Assembly: GCF_036378875.1 (NCBI RefSeq)
Contig: NZ_DASUVO010000082.1
Location: 1 to 64,000, forward strand
Direction: 5' to 3'
From: Actinophytocola sp036378875
Lineage (GTDB): Bacteria > Actinomycetota > Actinomycetes > Mycobacteriales > Pseudonocardiaceae
DNA: 64,000 bases
The notes below the pieces were generated by a model, which made no database searches, was not told the DNA's origin, and saw only the letters and a program-made list of their open reading frames with translations. The position numbers were made by a program, and so were the translations under genes. Positions 16,592-24,861 of this stretch are shown here, piece by piece; the stretch's first letter is position 1; the number at the start of each line of letters is the position of its first letter.

Positions 16592-17415
16592 CCCAGCTGG
16601 ACCTGAACCCCGCCCTGCCCGACGTGAACCCGCTGCCGGGCGGGTCGACGCTGTCCGCACACGACGTGTCCGCGTGGTTCGGCAACCACAAGGTCCTCGA
16701 ACGCGTGTCGCTCACGATGGCGGCCGGTGAGGTCACCGCGCTCATCGGCCCGTCGGGCTGCGGCAAGTCCACGTTCCTGCGCATCCTCAACCGGATGCAC
16801 GAGCTGGTGCCGTCCGCGTCGCTCGCCGGTGAGGTCCGCCTCGACGGGGCCGACATCTACGCGTCGGGCCGGCGGATCACCGACACCCGCAAGCGGATCG
16901 GCATGGTGTTCCAGAAGCCGAACCCGTTCCCCGCCATGACGATCGAGGAGAACGTCACCGCCGGGCTCAAGCTCACCGGCACCCGGGTCGCCCGCCGGGA
17001 CAGGGCGGCGCTGGTCGAGGAGTGCCTCACCAGGGCGGGCCTGTGGAACGAGGTCAAGGACCGGCTGCGCCAGCCGGGCGGCGCGCTGTCCGGCGGTCAG
17101 CAGCAACGTCTGTGCATCGCCCGCTCACTCGCCGTCCGCCCGGACGTGCTGCTGATGGACGAGCCGTGCTCGGCGCTGGACCCCACCTCGACCAGACGCG
17201 TCGAGGAGACGATCCACCACCTCCGCGAGGAGGTGACGGTCGTGATCGTCACGCACAACATGCAGCAGGCGGCCAGGGTCTCCCAGCAGTGCGCGTTCTT
17301 CCTCGCCGAACAGGGCACGCCCGGCCAGATCGTGGAGGCGGGGCCGACCGAGGTCATCTTCAACAACCCGGTGGACCCACGCACCAACGACTACGTCAAC
17401 GGCCGCTTCGGCTGA
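16588..17415 (+). CDS. pstB: Second phosphate-type ABC transporter ATP-binding protein
   Basis: 275 residues, ATG 16588 overlapping the LAKTG gene. Walker A GPSGCGKS, signature LSGGQQQRLCIARSL, Walker B VLLMDEPCSALDP and the PstB tail are intact. It is highly similar to the protein at 2853-3650 along its length; both share the unusual FLAEQGTPG ending. No permease gene accompanies it, so it most likely uses PstC/PstA from the same locus. The two copies probably arose by duplication of a surface protein-pstB unit. Confidence 0.9.
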   Translation: MTQLDLNPALPDVNPLPGGSTLSAHDVSAWFGNHKVLERVSLTMAAGEVTALIGPSGCGKSTFLRILNRMHELVPSASLAGEVRLDGADIYASGRRITDTRKRIGMVFQKPNPFPAMTIEENVTAGLKLTGTRVARRDRAALVEECLTRAGLWNEVKDRLRQPGGALSGGQQQRLCIARSLAVRPDVLLMDEPCSALDPTSTRRVEETIHHLREEVTVVIVTHNMQQAARVSQQCAFFLAEQGTPGQIVEAGPTEVIFNNPVDPRTNDYVNGRFG

Positions 17416-17454
17416 ACTCGTTGCAACCCTTTCGCCACCGTTCGCGCGTGGGCA

Positions 17455-17840
17455 GGCGGCGCCGCAGCGCATACCTGTTGTGCGGCGACTGGCACCTGGC
17501 CGCGGGTCGTACGCAAGCGCCAGCCGGTGAGCTACGCGCGCAGGATCCTGCTCCGCAACTGGCTGGACGAGCGGCGACGGCCGTGGCGGCGTGCCGAGCG
17601 GCATGACGGCACGCCGCCCGAGCCGGTCGATCAGACAGCCGGTCCGGGGACCCTGCACGAGCAGGCGGGCGTGCGTGCGACGTTGCTCGGGGCATTGGCG
17701 GCGAGGGAACCATCCTCGTCGTGGTGCGGTTCGGAACCGACGGGATGGTCACCGAGGCGGCCTTGTCCGGGCGGGACCAACTGCTGGCGGGCCGCGCGGA
17801 GCTGACCGCACTGGCGAGCGATCCCGGGCTGCGCTTCTAG
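17455..17840 (+). pseudogene. Decayed ECF sigma factor (SigE-like)
   Basis: Pieces of a sigma-70 factor remain in different frames: RRSAYLLCGDWHLAAGRTQA (region 2 start, about 17464-17515), then in another frame VSYARRILLRNWLDERRRPWRR (region 2.4, from 17527), then ILVVVRFGTDGMVTEAALS ending at TAG 17838. The segment between the first two is too short, so there has been a deletion plus frameshift. Such factors direct RNA polymerase to stress promoters; this copy cannot. It overlaps the stop of the convergent NB-ARC gene by four bases. Confidence 0.55.
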
Positions 17841-20332
17841 CTTGTCCACTCGGCGAGCAGGTCCGCGGCCTCCCTGGTGCGGGGATGGTTGGCGCCCTGT
17901 ACCCGTACCATCTCCGCCAGCAGGTCCGTCAGTTGCGCCACGGCTTCCTCGGTGGCGCCGGACCGGTGGAGGATGACCGTGTACTGCTGGCGTAACCGCA
18001 ACGTCCTCGGGTGTTCGGCGCCGAACACCCGAAGGACCGGCTCACGCAGCCGGTTCAGCTCTTCCAGTGCCTGATCCGTCGGGCCGGCGACACCGCGCCA
18101 GAAAGCCAGGTTGACGCGGTAGGTCAGCGTGGTGGGGTGTTCGGAGCCCAAGCCGAGTTCGGCGTCCCGTGCGGCGGTCTCGAACTCGGCGATCGCGGTG
18201 TCGACGGCGCCGGCGAGACTGCGCCAGTAGGCCAGGTTGTGCCGTGCCACCAGGGTTTCGTGGTGCAACCGGCCGAAGATCAGGTCCAGTCCGTGCACCG
18301 CCTCTTCGTATGTTCGCACGGCGGCGGCCGCGTCCCCGGTCTCGCCGACCCACCGCCCCAGTCCACTGAGGACCTGTAGCCGGGAGGCGTCCAGTGGCCC
18401 ACGTTCGCGGTGCAGCTCGCGTTCGAGCTCGGCGTAGGTGTCCCGCGCGCCTTCCGCGTCGCCGGAAAGACCCAGGCACAACGCCAGGTCCTCTCGCGCG
18501 TTGACGACCAGCGGATCCGTGCCGCCCAGTACGGACAGTCCTTCCGTGACAAGGGATCGGAGGTCCTCGACCGCGGACTCGACCAGTCCGGACTCATAGC
18601 GGTAGTGCGCCTCGAGCCAGCGCAGCAGCAACGTGTCTTCGTCGGACGCGCCCAGAGCGTCCCGCGCCTCACCATGCACCGCCCGCAACATCCGTGCGGC
18701 TTCGGTGTGGTTACCCAGCTCGCCGACCGCCGCGGCGACCTGTCCACGCAGGAACAGCATGTCCCGCGGTTCGCCTGCCTGGCCGAGCAGCTCCTCGGCG
18801 GTCTGTTTCGCGGACTCCGCGCGGCCGATCGTCCGCAGGTGTCGGCTGAGTCGCCGGAGCACGGGATGCATCCCGTTGCCCCACAACCGGGTCCCGGCGA
18901 CGGCACGCAGCACCTGCGCGCTGCGGTAGAGCATGTCGGCGTTGCCCGGTGCACGCCAGGCTTCTTCGAGCACGTCCGCGGCCGCCACCGCGAGCGGGTC
19001 GCGCCGTTCCTCCGGGACGAGGTCCCGGACCGCCCGTTGGACCAGGGAATGCGCCGTGATCGAGGCGTCATGGGTCACCAGGCTGAGGCGGTGCAAAGCC
19101 CGCAGGCCCAACAGGTTCGCGCGTGCGGCGCCGGTGCCGAGCCACCTGCTGGCTTCCGCGCCCAGCACCACTTCTTCTGGGATGCCGTCCGGGGCGAGCA
19201 TCGAGATCAGTTCGAGCATCGGACGTGCCGCCGGCGCCAGTGCCTCCGCCCGTTCGAGTGCGAGCCGAACCGTGCTGACCACCGTGCCGCCGTGTTCGTC
19301 CGCCGGGGACGAGGACGGCAACAGGTCGGTCATGCTCTCCCGCTGGTCCGCCAACAACTCCAGGTACTCCGGCAGGCCCAACCCGGTGTCGATCAGGAAC
19401 GCCGCCGCCTGGGACAAGGCGAGCGGAAAGAACCCCAAAGCCTTTGCCAGCGCGGCGATGTCGTCGGCGGACACCGGGTCGGCATGCGCCAGCCGGTCGG
19501 CGAGATAGTCCGTGGCCTCGTCCGGGCTGAACGTTCCGACCGGGATCACCGCGGTGCCGGGCCGCAACAGCGCCGCGTCCCGGCGCCTGCTGGTCACGAG
19601 GCACCTGCCGGTGCTACCGGTCGGCCAGAGCCCGGAAAGTTCGGCGGACTCGTCGACGTCGTCGAGAACCACCAGCCAGCGGGAGGTGGACGATCGCAGC
19701 CATGCCATGAACAGGTCCGCGTGTGTCTCGTCGTCCCATCCGGTGTCGTCGGTGCCGGCGCCGTTCGCCTTGGCACGCCAGGCACGTGCGTAGGCCGACA
19801 ACACCGACTGCCGCGTCGCGGCGGGCACCCAGACCAGGACGTCCATCGCGCCGCATGCACGGTCGAAAGCCGCCGAGGCCAGCTGTGACTTGCCCATCCC
19901 GCCGGCACCGGTGAGCAGGACGCGATCGACCGCGTCGTCGGCCAATGCCTCGTCGACCGCTGCCGCCAGTTCCTTTCGCTGCCGCAGGGCGGCGGCGTCG
20001 CTGGGCGGGCGCCCGAGCACCAGAGCCTTCGAGGGCCGAGCGGGCTGTTCACGCGCGGCACGCCACAGCCGCTGCAGCTCGGTAGCCGAGGGCGGCCCAC
20101 CGACCGCCTTCTCGATCACCCGCACGACAGCCATGATCGGCTCGAACTGACGTGGCACCGCCTGCCCGTTGAGCCACTCGCCGAGCCGCCGCGAGTTCAC
20201 GGTGACCTTCCGCCCGGACGGGAGGACGAGCGCGCTCGCGTGCCTGGCCAACGCCTCGTCCGACACGTCGGGCACACGCCGCCGGAGGCGGTCGAGCGCC
20301 GCCGCGAAGGCGGCCCGAGGGTCCTGGTCCAC
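17837..20332 (-). CDS. NB-ARC/TPR protein with N-terminal helical domain
   Basis: 831 residues. Residues 1-100 resemble the small helical/HTH-like domain common in front of actinobacterial NB-ARC proteins (VTVNSRRLGEWLNGQAVP). The P-loop is GAGGMGKS (142-149), Walker B LVVLDDVDE, followed by LVTSRRRD (RNBS-B/sensor 1) and GFFPLALSQAAAFL (the GLPL-type motif). The C-terminal 350 residues are TPR repeats, with the repeated 'L-G-xEHPxTLxxRxxLA' pattern of TPR_10/12. It is a STAND ATPase that likely oligomerises on ligand. It has no visible amyloid motif, unlike the NLRs at 32-48 kb. Its target is unknown; regulatory or defence roles are both possible. Confidence 0.85.
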   Translation of the reverse strand: MDQDPRAAFAAALDRLRRRVPDVSDEALARHASALVLPSGRKVTVNSRRLGEWLNGQAVPRQFEPIMAVVRVIEKAVGGPPSATELQRLWRAAREQPARPSKALVLGRPPSDAAALRQRKELAAAVDEALADDAVDRVLLTGAGGMGKSQLASAAFDRACGAMDVLVWVPAATRQSVLSAYARAWRAKANGAGTDDTGWDDETHADLFMAWLRSSTSRWLVVLDDVDESAELSGLWPTGSTGRCLVTSRRRDAALLRPGTAVIPVGTFSPDEATDYLADRLAHADPVSADDIAALAKALGFFPLALSQAAAFLIDTGLGLPEYLELLADQRESMTDLLPSSSPADEHGGTVVSTVRLALERAEALAPAARPMLELISMLAPDGIPEEVVLGAEASRWLGTGAARANLLGLRALHRLSLVTHDASITAHSLVQRAVRDLVPEERRDPLAVAAADVLEEAWRAPGNADMLYRSAQVLRAVAGTRLWGNGMHPVLRRLSRHLRTIGRAESAKQTAEELLGQAGEPRDMLFLRGQVAAAVGELGNHTEAARMLRAVHGEARDALGASDEDTLLLRWLEAHYRYESGLVESAVEDLRSLVTEGLSVLGGTDPLVVNAREDLALCLGLSGDAEGARDTYAELERELHRERGPLDASRLQVLSGLGRWVGETGDAAAAVRTYEEAVHGLDLIFGRLHHETLVARHNLAYWRSLAGAVDTAIAEFETAARDAELGLGSEHPTTLTYRVNLAFWRGVAGPTDQALEELNRLREPVLRVFGAEHPRTLRLRQQYTVILHRSGATEEAVAQLTDLLAEMVRVQGANHPRTREAADLLAEWTS

Positions 20333-20450
20333 CGGGGAAGTCTAGTCCCCGGACCGGCCCGGACCGGGAGCCAGGAAAACCGCCCGTGACCTGCGCGAAC
20401 GTGTACCGGCATCGCCCGTGGCGGTCGTCGGTCCGGCTAGGTTGCCGGAC

Positions 20451-20603
20451 ATGTCGAGCAGCGCCAGGGTGTGGTGGTACGTCCTCGTAGGATCCCCGAT
20501 CGTCGGCATTCTCGGGATTCTCGCCGGCTTTCCACTGCTGATGTTGTTGTGTGTTCCCGTCTCCGTCGTGGCAGCCTTCGGATTGCGAGCCACCAGACGC
20601 TGA
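20451..20603 (+). CDS. Small two-helix membrane protein
   Basis: 50 residues from ATG 20451: two hydrophobic segments (VWWYVLVGSPIVGILGILAG and LLMLLCVPVSVVAAFGL) joined by a short turn, and a basic C-terminus RATRR. It is divergent from the NB-ARC gene with a gap of 118 bases. No ribosome site stands out. It could be a small transport or toxin-like peptide, or a chance frame. Confidence 0.35.
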   Translation: MSSSARVWWYVLVGSPIVGILGILAGFPLLMLLCVPVSVVAAFGLRATRR

Positions 20604-20641
20604 CCCAACCGCTGGTGGAAGGGGCAGCCTGCCCGCCTGGC

Positions 20642-22060
20642 TCAGGAGAAGTACTCCCTCAGGACATCGGTGAGCACGGACTCGGCGTTCTCGTCCGTTC
20701 CCGGCGCCAGGACCTCCGCGGTGGCCGGCCCCGCCGACACGGAGAGCGCCACGGTGCCTTCGCCGTCGAGCTTGGTGGCGGTCGACAGCTCGTACGTGAT
20801 CGACGCCTTGTCGGTCGTGACGAACCCAGGATGCCCGGCGATGGTCACCGGCTTGCCGTCGAAGTCGTTGACGACCTTGCCGTGCGACAGCGAGAACGTG
20901 AGCTGGAGCCGCCGCTCCGGCTCCACGAAGAAGCATCGGGTACCTGCCTCAGAGTCCGCCACCGGCACCAGCTTCGAGCCGAAGCGGGTGCCAACCGACC
21001 GCACTGCCATCGCGCACTGGACGTCGGCGTCATCGTTGGCGGCACGCAGGATCTCGGCTGGATCGTCGGGCACCATCACCTCGACATAGGGCTCACAACG
21101 GTTCGGGTCCAGCTCGTCGACGTACGCGCACGCGCCCGGATACGGGCTGTCCAGCTCGTCCGGCCGGTACAGCAAAGGCCGCTGCGGCGCGACGTCGGAC
21201 GGTGGCGCCTTCTCGAGCACGGCCATCAGCGACTCGGCCAGGTCCTTCGACGTGTCACAGTCGGGCGTGCGGACGACGACCGGGTAGTCGGGCGTCGAGG
21301 CATACCGAACGTCGAACGGCTCCTGGCGCCAGGAGACCACGCAGTCCTCCTCGTCGTACACCCGTACCTGGGTGCCGCCGATGGTCGTCTGAGTTGGCTG
21401 CTGCTCGTCAGATGGCGGGAGGTCGTCGACGAACGAGATCGACGCCGTGGCCGGCGCGCTCGTGCAGTCGGCCAAGCCGTTTCCCGACAGCTTCGTCTCG
21501 TCGGCGTCGAGCGCGTCGGCGAGCGCGGTGCAGGCGTCCCACACTGGCTTCGTCTGGAGTGAGTCGGGATCCGCCAGCGCATCGGCAGCGGCGGCCGCGA
21601 GGGTCGTCACGTCTGCGCAGCCGGGCGCCGGAGCCTGCGAGAACTCGAGTGCCGTCGTGAAGCTGACGGGCAAGGAGACATAGCAGCCGCCGCCTTCTTT
21701 CACGTATGCCTTGGCGCCACCGATGGTCCGAATCGCCGACTCGATGCGGTTCTGGTGACCGATCCCGATGGCGGTGACCGTGACGAGGCCGGCCGCTCCG
21801 GTGAGCGTGCATTCGAACGGCTGCCGCGCGACTGGCCGCGCGCCGGCGAAGGGGCCGACTGTCTTTGCCTTGTCCAACAACGCACACAGGTCGAGCTGGC
21901 GCACCGCGGCCAGGACGGCGTCCTTGTCGCGGTCCTTCGGCCGCGCCACTGGTTGGTTCTCTGTGGACTGTGTGGTGGGTGGCGGAGCCTCGGGTGTCGT
22001 GCATCCGGCCAACCCCAGTGCCGCGAGACAGGCGGCGACCGCGACTACCCGCGAAGTCAT
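20642..22060 (-). CDS. Secreted lipoprotein of a T7SS-like operon
   Basis: 472 residues, ATG 22060 overlapping the upstream gene at ATGA. A lipoprotein signal with lipobox LAGC lies at about 17-20. The mature part resembles repeated DUF3558-type modules: LCALLDKAKTVGPF with cysteine, FECTLTGAAG, and later CAYVDELDPNRCEPY and TRCFFVEPERRLQLTFSL. Pairs of cysteines recur. It probably sits on the outer face of the membrane. It is the last gene of an operon with a WxG and a YxxxD protein, so it may assist their export or act with them. Confidence 0.75.
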   Translation of the reverse strand: MTSRVVAVAACLAALGLAGCTTPEAPPPTTQSTENQPVARPKDRDKDAVLAAVRQLDLCALLDKAKTVGPFAGARPVARQPFECTLTGAAGLVTVTAIGIGHQNRIESAIRTIGGAKAYVKEGGGCYVSLPVSFTTALEFSQAPAPGCADVTTLAAAAADALADPDSLQTKPVWDACTALADALDADETKLSGNGLADCTSAPATASISFVDDLPPSDEQQPTQTTIGGTQVRVYDEEDCVVSWRQEPFDVRYASTPDYPVVVRTPDCDTSKDLAESLMAVLEKAPPSDVAPQRPLLYRPDELDSPYPGACAYVDELDPNRCEPYVEVMVPDDPAEILRAANDDADVQCAMAVRSVGTRFGSKLVPVADSEAGTRCFFVEPERRLQLTFSLSHGKVVNDFDGKPVTIAGHPGFVTTDKASITYELSTATKLDGEGTVALSVSAGPATAEVLAPGTDENAESVLTDVLREYFS

Positions 22061-23064
22061 GGTCGTGGTCCGTAGTCGGCCAGGAACTTCTGGATGTCCT
22101 GGTCGTTGTTGAAGTACTTGATCAGGCCGTCGACCTTCCGGTTCAGCTGGTCGATCTCGTTCTTGCCGTCCTCGAGGATGTCGGCCTGTTTGCGCAGGTA
22201 CGAGTGCGCCAGGTCGCGCCACCAGTAGCCGCTGACCGCCCCGCCGGAGGGTTTCAACAGGTCGCCCGCGGCGTCGGTGAACGCCGTCGACCATGCCGAC
22301 GTTATCGCGGCCTCCAGGATCAGGGCGGTGCCCGCGGTCATGTAGGTGACCGCCGCCGCGGCGATCCCGGCCAGGATGACCGCGCCCCAGTCGACCGACA
22401 GCTCGGTCGCCGGCTTCTCGGCGAACTTCTTCTCGAACGCCCGGACGCACCCGGCCGCGGCTTCGTCGAGGTTGTGCCGGACTCCCTTGATGACCACGGC
22501 ATATTTGGGGATCACGTCGTGGAGTTGTTCCGCCAGCTTGTGGACCTGTCCGGTGACGGTCTGGAGGCGAAGCAGGAAGTCGAACGTGACCGTCGACGCG
22601 TCGCCTTCCCAGCCGAGCTGCTGGAATTGGTCGACGAGCGACGGGACCCGTTTGTCGCCCATCCACCAGATGTTGCTCAGCGCGGCGGCGCCGGGTGCGA
22701 GGGCATTGTCGGCGCTCTCCACGACGGGGCTGGCCACGGCCGACATGCCGTGGATGAACTGCGAGATCTGGTAGCCCTCGAGCACCGACTCGAACGGCAG
22801 CTGCGCGTCGCTGGGCACGGTGCCGGGCTGGTCGGACGAAGATGGCGCGACGGGCCCGGGCTCTTCTTTCTTGTGACCCTCGCCGCCGAACTCGGTGCCG
22901 TAGATGACTGTCCGGTCGTACTCGTGCTCCTCGGGATGCAGCAGGAACTCGAGCCAGGACGCCAGGCGTTCGGCGTTGTGCCGCATGTTCGAGTCCGATT
23001 GGATGCCCGCTTCCTCGAGAATGCCGGTGTCGCGTGGCGTGTCGCTCCGGTCCGGAGGTGCCAT
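22057..23064 (-). CDS. WxG-motif T7SS-associated protein
   Basis: 335 residues, ATG 23064. It is mostly helical, with a WEG turn (QQLGWEGDAS, about residue 152) followed by a long helix, as in WXG100/PPE-type proteins, and a small hydrophobic segment (VILAGIAAAAVTYMTAGTALI, about 231-251). It starts four bases after the YxxxD gene and overlaps the lipoprotein gene. By analogy with ESX substrates it probably pairs with the upstream protein. It has no nuclease or other toxin motif, although the C-terminal 100 residues could be an effector domain. Confidence 0.65.
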   Translation of the reverse strand: MAPPDRSDTPRDTGILEEAGIQSDSNMRHNAERLASWLEFLLHPEEHEYDRTVIYGTEFGGEGHKKEEPGPVAPSSSDQPGTVPSDAQLPFESVLEGYQISQFIHGMSAVASPVVESADNALAPGAAALSNIWWMGDKRVPSLVDQFQQLGWEGDASTVTFDFLLRLQTVTGQVHKLAEQLHDVIPKYAVVIKGVRHNLDEAAAGCVRAFEKKFAEKPATELSVDWGAVILAGIAAAAVTYMTAGTALILEAAITSAWSTAFTDAAGDLLKPSGGAVSGYWWRDLAHSYLRKQADILEDGKNEIDQLNRKVDGLIKYFNNDQDIQKFLADYGPRP

Positions 23065-23067
23065 GGG

Positions 23068-23463
23068 TCAGCGCTCCTGTCCGGACGAGCGGTCGCCGAG
23101 CAGGCTCTCGAACACGAGCGCGTGGTCGTCGTCGACCTTCGCGTACAACGCACGCGAATCGCCGATGGCCTGCTGCGCGTGCGCGAACTGGCTCCTGATC
23201 GCCACGTGCAACTGCCGAAGCGTGTCGATCAACGTGGCGTAGTTGCCGACCAGAGTGCGGCACGACTCGGCGAACTCCACGGCCCCGCCGGCGGATATGA
23301 GCTTCTCCGGTTCCCCAACCAAAGAGGCTTTCTTGGTGCCGTCCAGAGCGGCGAGGTCGAGTTCCCTGATGATCGTGTCGTACTCGGTGACAAGCTTTCC
23401 AATTTCCTCCTCATAGGACCCGAGCGCGTTGAGCCGGACGGTGAAGCCGCCTGATGTCGACAT
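23068..23463 (-). CDS. Small helical protein with YxxxD secretion motif
   Basis: 131 residues, ATG 23463, preceded on the minus strand by a G-rich ribosome site (GGGGGG). It is an all-helical, EspC/WXG-sized protein. The C-terminal part has YAKVD, a YxxxD/E motif known as a T7SS export signal. It lacks a WxG turn, which its neighbour at 22057-23064 supplies, so the two fit the pattern of a secreted heterodimer. It is the first gene of the operon; the long non-coding stretch behind it should hold the promoter. Confidence 0.65.
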   Translation of the reverse strand: MSTSGGFTVRLNALGSYEEEIGKLVTEYDTIIRELDLAALDGTKKASLVGEPEKLISAGGAVEFAESCRTLVGNYATLIDTLRQLHVAIRSQFAHAQQAIGDSRALYAKVDDDHALVFESLLGDRSSGQER

Positions 23464-24861
23464 AGGCCCCCCAGTGTCTACACATCGTGTTCGTCCCGAT
23501 ACGAACCGAAGCGAGCCTAACAATGCCGACCGAATTTGGGGGCGAAATGCCCCAAAAATCAAGAGTTATGGGATGCCGTTGGCGGCCGTTCGACGTGGCG
23601 GTACCAGGTTCCGCCCGACTGCGTCCAGGCACTGGACGAATGCCCTTTGTCGTCGCCAGCCCCCACCGCGGGCGCCTCGTGGACCGAGGCCCCGGGAGCG
23701 CCGCGACCCGGCGGCAGCTGAAGCACGTTCCATCGCGCGAGCACCCGAAGGAGTTCGGCACGACCCGCGAGGCCGCCGACGTGCCGAGAGAACGCTGAGC
23801 GGGCAGGCAAGGAGTGGCTGTGGGGGCGTACGGGGTGGGTGGACGCGCCCGGCCGCACGTGGCCACCCACAGCCGGACTCGACATGATCGCGAATGAGGA
23901 CATCTGGTCTGGTGAACGCGCTGGTCGGCGCTGGCCAGAGAGTGCCCCCAGGGGCAGTTCAAACAGCATCCGCACGAACCTCGCGACCGAAGGAACGCGT
24001 GCCGGGGGGCCGGGGCGGAGCCCCGCCGGGCGGGGTCTGGGGGTTGCACCCCCAGGAAACAAAGCACTCGATCCCGGTCCGCGCGTTCCGCGGACACGTC
24101 CGCCAATCGAGTGCCCCGGCGGGATCACCAAAGGATGGGAACTGGGCTGACCAGCGGTTCTACACCGGCAGTCTGGTGTTAAGTCGTCCTTCGGGATGCT
24201 CACGCGTGAGTGACGCCTGCCTGGGGGCGGGGTCGCGTGATTCCGCCCTCCAGGCAGTGCATCCCAGGCCGCCGAGATCACCCTCCTTTCGGACATCACC
24301 CAGGACTGCCTGGACCTCGTCGGCCGTGCCGCTCGCATCCGCCGGGCACACGCCACCTTCGAATGGATGGCCACGGTGTTCGGCAACGCCCCACTCCTAC
24401 ACCCCGACGGCGGGGACAAAACCTGATCTGCCGAGTCAGGGTGCGTCATGGGTGCGGGCGGCCCCGCCGCGGTTGTTCGTTTTGGGCGCTCAGTCCGTGG
24501 ACGCTGAACACCAGAAGGCTGAGCAGGGCCACGCCCGTTGACCCGGATGGCGATTGTCCGCCAGGGCGCAGGGTGGCGTGTGCCCGCTCGGGCGCGGACA
24601 ACGCCGAGTAGCTACGCGACTCCGAAGTAGCGTTCGGCCGTGGCCGCCACGACCGCGGGTGACCGCCTGGTTCAGCCTCGACCAGTGGCTTGCGGGCCGC
24701 CGCGATGCTCGTGCGGCCGACACAGGCGGCGGCTCCCAAAGCTGGTCCGGACGCGTCCTCCCACGGAATGTCGTCGTCGGCTGCTAGGGTCCATCACTGT
24801 CATACAACCTTGTGGCTCTCGCTGCGGCGGGCACGGCCACCCGTATGTCTGGAGTTTGTCG
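23464..24861. other. Long intergenic stretch with GC-rich hairpins and a gene fragment
   Basis: About 1.4 kb without a supported gene. It has tandem GC-rich hairpins (separate entry), an imperfect 14/15-bp inverted repeat at 24217-24230/24243-24257 (CTGCCTGGGGGCGG), and an open remnant at 24271-24426 reading ITLLSDITQDCLDLVGRAA... to a stop, without a start. The promoter of the T7SS-like operon should lie at its left edge and that of the DUF2075 gene at its right edge. Confidence 0.5.
24011..24055. repeat. Tandem GC-rich hairpins
   Basis: CGGGGC-GGA-GCCCCG (24011-24025) and CTGGGGG-TTGCA-CCCCCAG (24037-24055) are two perfect stems in a row within a G/C-only stretch. Such blocks are common as dispersed intergenic elements or terminators in actinomycetes. 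Confidence 0.6.

Noticed and set aside
24271..24426. Open fragment ITLLSDITQDCLDLVGRAA...
   Set aside because: It looks protein-like but has no start and no recognised family, so it was kept only as a note in the intergenic entry.
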